This document shows, one piece after another, positions 63,924-64,000 of a stretch of 64,000 nt of DNA. Each line of letters starts with the position of its first letter. Positions within the stretch are counted from its first letter, which is position 1. The notes under the pieces are model-generated. The model searched no databases and was not told the DNA's origin. It was given only the letters and a program-made list of their open reading frames with translations. The stretch spans positions 62,001 through 126,000 of the forward strand of contig NZ_JANHLK010000002.1 of NCBI RefSeq assembly GCF_028682635.1. Reading direction: 5' to 3'. Source of the stretch: Pseudomonas putida (lineage in GTDB: Bacteria > Pseudomonadota > Gammaproteobacteria > Pseudomonadales > Pseudomonadaceae). The position numbers were made by a program, and so were the translations under genes.

Positions 63924-64000
63924 TTTGAAACTGCCGCAGGGCGTCAGCGCCCATGCGTTCAAGAGCCCGGTGCTGCTGGCTGAAAGCCTGGCGCTGAATG
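63910..64000 (+). CDS. pgl: 6-phosphogluconolactonase (partial)
   Basis: ATG 63910 overlaps the zwf stop region; 30 codons are present ([20 protein letters not shown] then [10 protein letters not shown]) and the gene runs out of the window. The start is like that of Pgl proteins of Pseudomonas, and the position directly after zwf supports it. Confidence 0.88.
   Translation, partial: MAISDLKLPQGVSAHAFKSPVLLAESLALN

Noticed and set aside
62274..63962. 562-codon minus-strand frame opposite zwf
   Set aside because: Shadow of zwf; it also runs through the zwf promoter region.
1..64000. CRISPR array
   Set aside because: The repeats seen are REP palindromes spread over the window; none form regularly spaced direct repeats.

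Overview
The window is chromosomal DNA of a Pseudomonas, most likely of the P. fluorescens group. The base composition is GC-rich, genes are densely packed on both strands, and short palindromic REP/REPIN repeats (core GTGGGAGCGGGCTTGCTCGC and relatives) occur at about 17 intergenic places. No rRNA, tRNA, CRISPR, prophage or insertion sequence was seen. The window cuts a gene at each end: an amino-acid ABC permease at the left and pgl at the right.

Layout. 1-1047: end of a basic amino-acid ABC transporter. 1265-3972: a two-gene DNA repair pair (nuclease Exo and ATP-dependent ligase). 4166-9245: QuiP-type acyl-homoserine lactone acylase, a secreted I36-like protein and a soluble BdlA-like chemoreceptor. 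9295-11495: MFS transporter and glutathione transferase. 11630-14844: gluconate uptake (gntR, gluconokinase, gntP) with three matching operators. 14970-15632: a frame-broken RHS tip remnant. 15832-21814: alaC, LysE exporter, GyrI-like protein, two GNATs, and an NTF2-like/DGPF/ECF42 sigma module. 21944-28444: LysR-PACE efflux pair, PiT phosphate transporter, CorA/ZntB channel, PepSY protein, GlpQ and a small unknown. 28700-34878: glutaminase-like/ABM operon facing a LysR, DUF1003, TetR facing a metallo-hydrolase, and an amidase. 34929-40563: XRE protein, an unknown zinc-ribbon protein coupled to a domain-permuted CoA-transferase-like protein, a dCache chemoreceptor and YbaN. 40709-45713: heme uptake (heme oxygenase, TonB receptor, FecR, FecI) behind a Fur box.

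From 46390 to the right edge lies the central glucose catabolism cluster: gap, edd, glk, gltR, gtrS, an AGE epimerase, gtsABCD, oprB, a hexose-phosphate mutarotase, hexR, zwf and pgl. Glucose enters through OprB and GtsABCD and is phosphorylated by Glk. Zwf and Pgl oxidise it and Edd feeds the Entner-Doudoroff pathway. Gluconate joins through GntP and gluconokinase. HexR-type operators are visible before gap/edd and before zwf. The epimerase gene and gtsA share an unusual promoter block with identical spacing, a good candidate for GltR control. As I remember it, the order matches the P. putida KT2440 cluster.

No clearly new defence or mobile system was found. The points most worth a second look are the permuted CoA-transferase/zinc-ribbon pair, the duplicated promoter block, the glutaminase-like protein with FQPE in place of FHPE, the REPIN nested inside another REP, a 68-bp perfect palindrome, and the RHS remnant.
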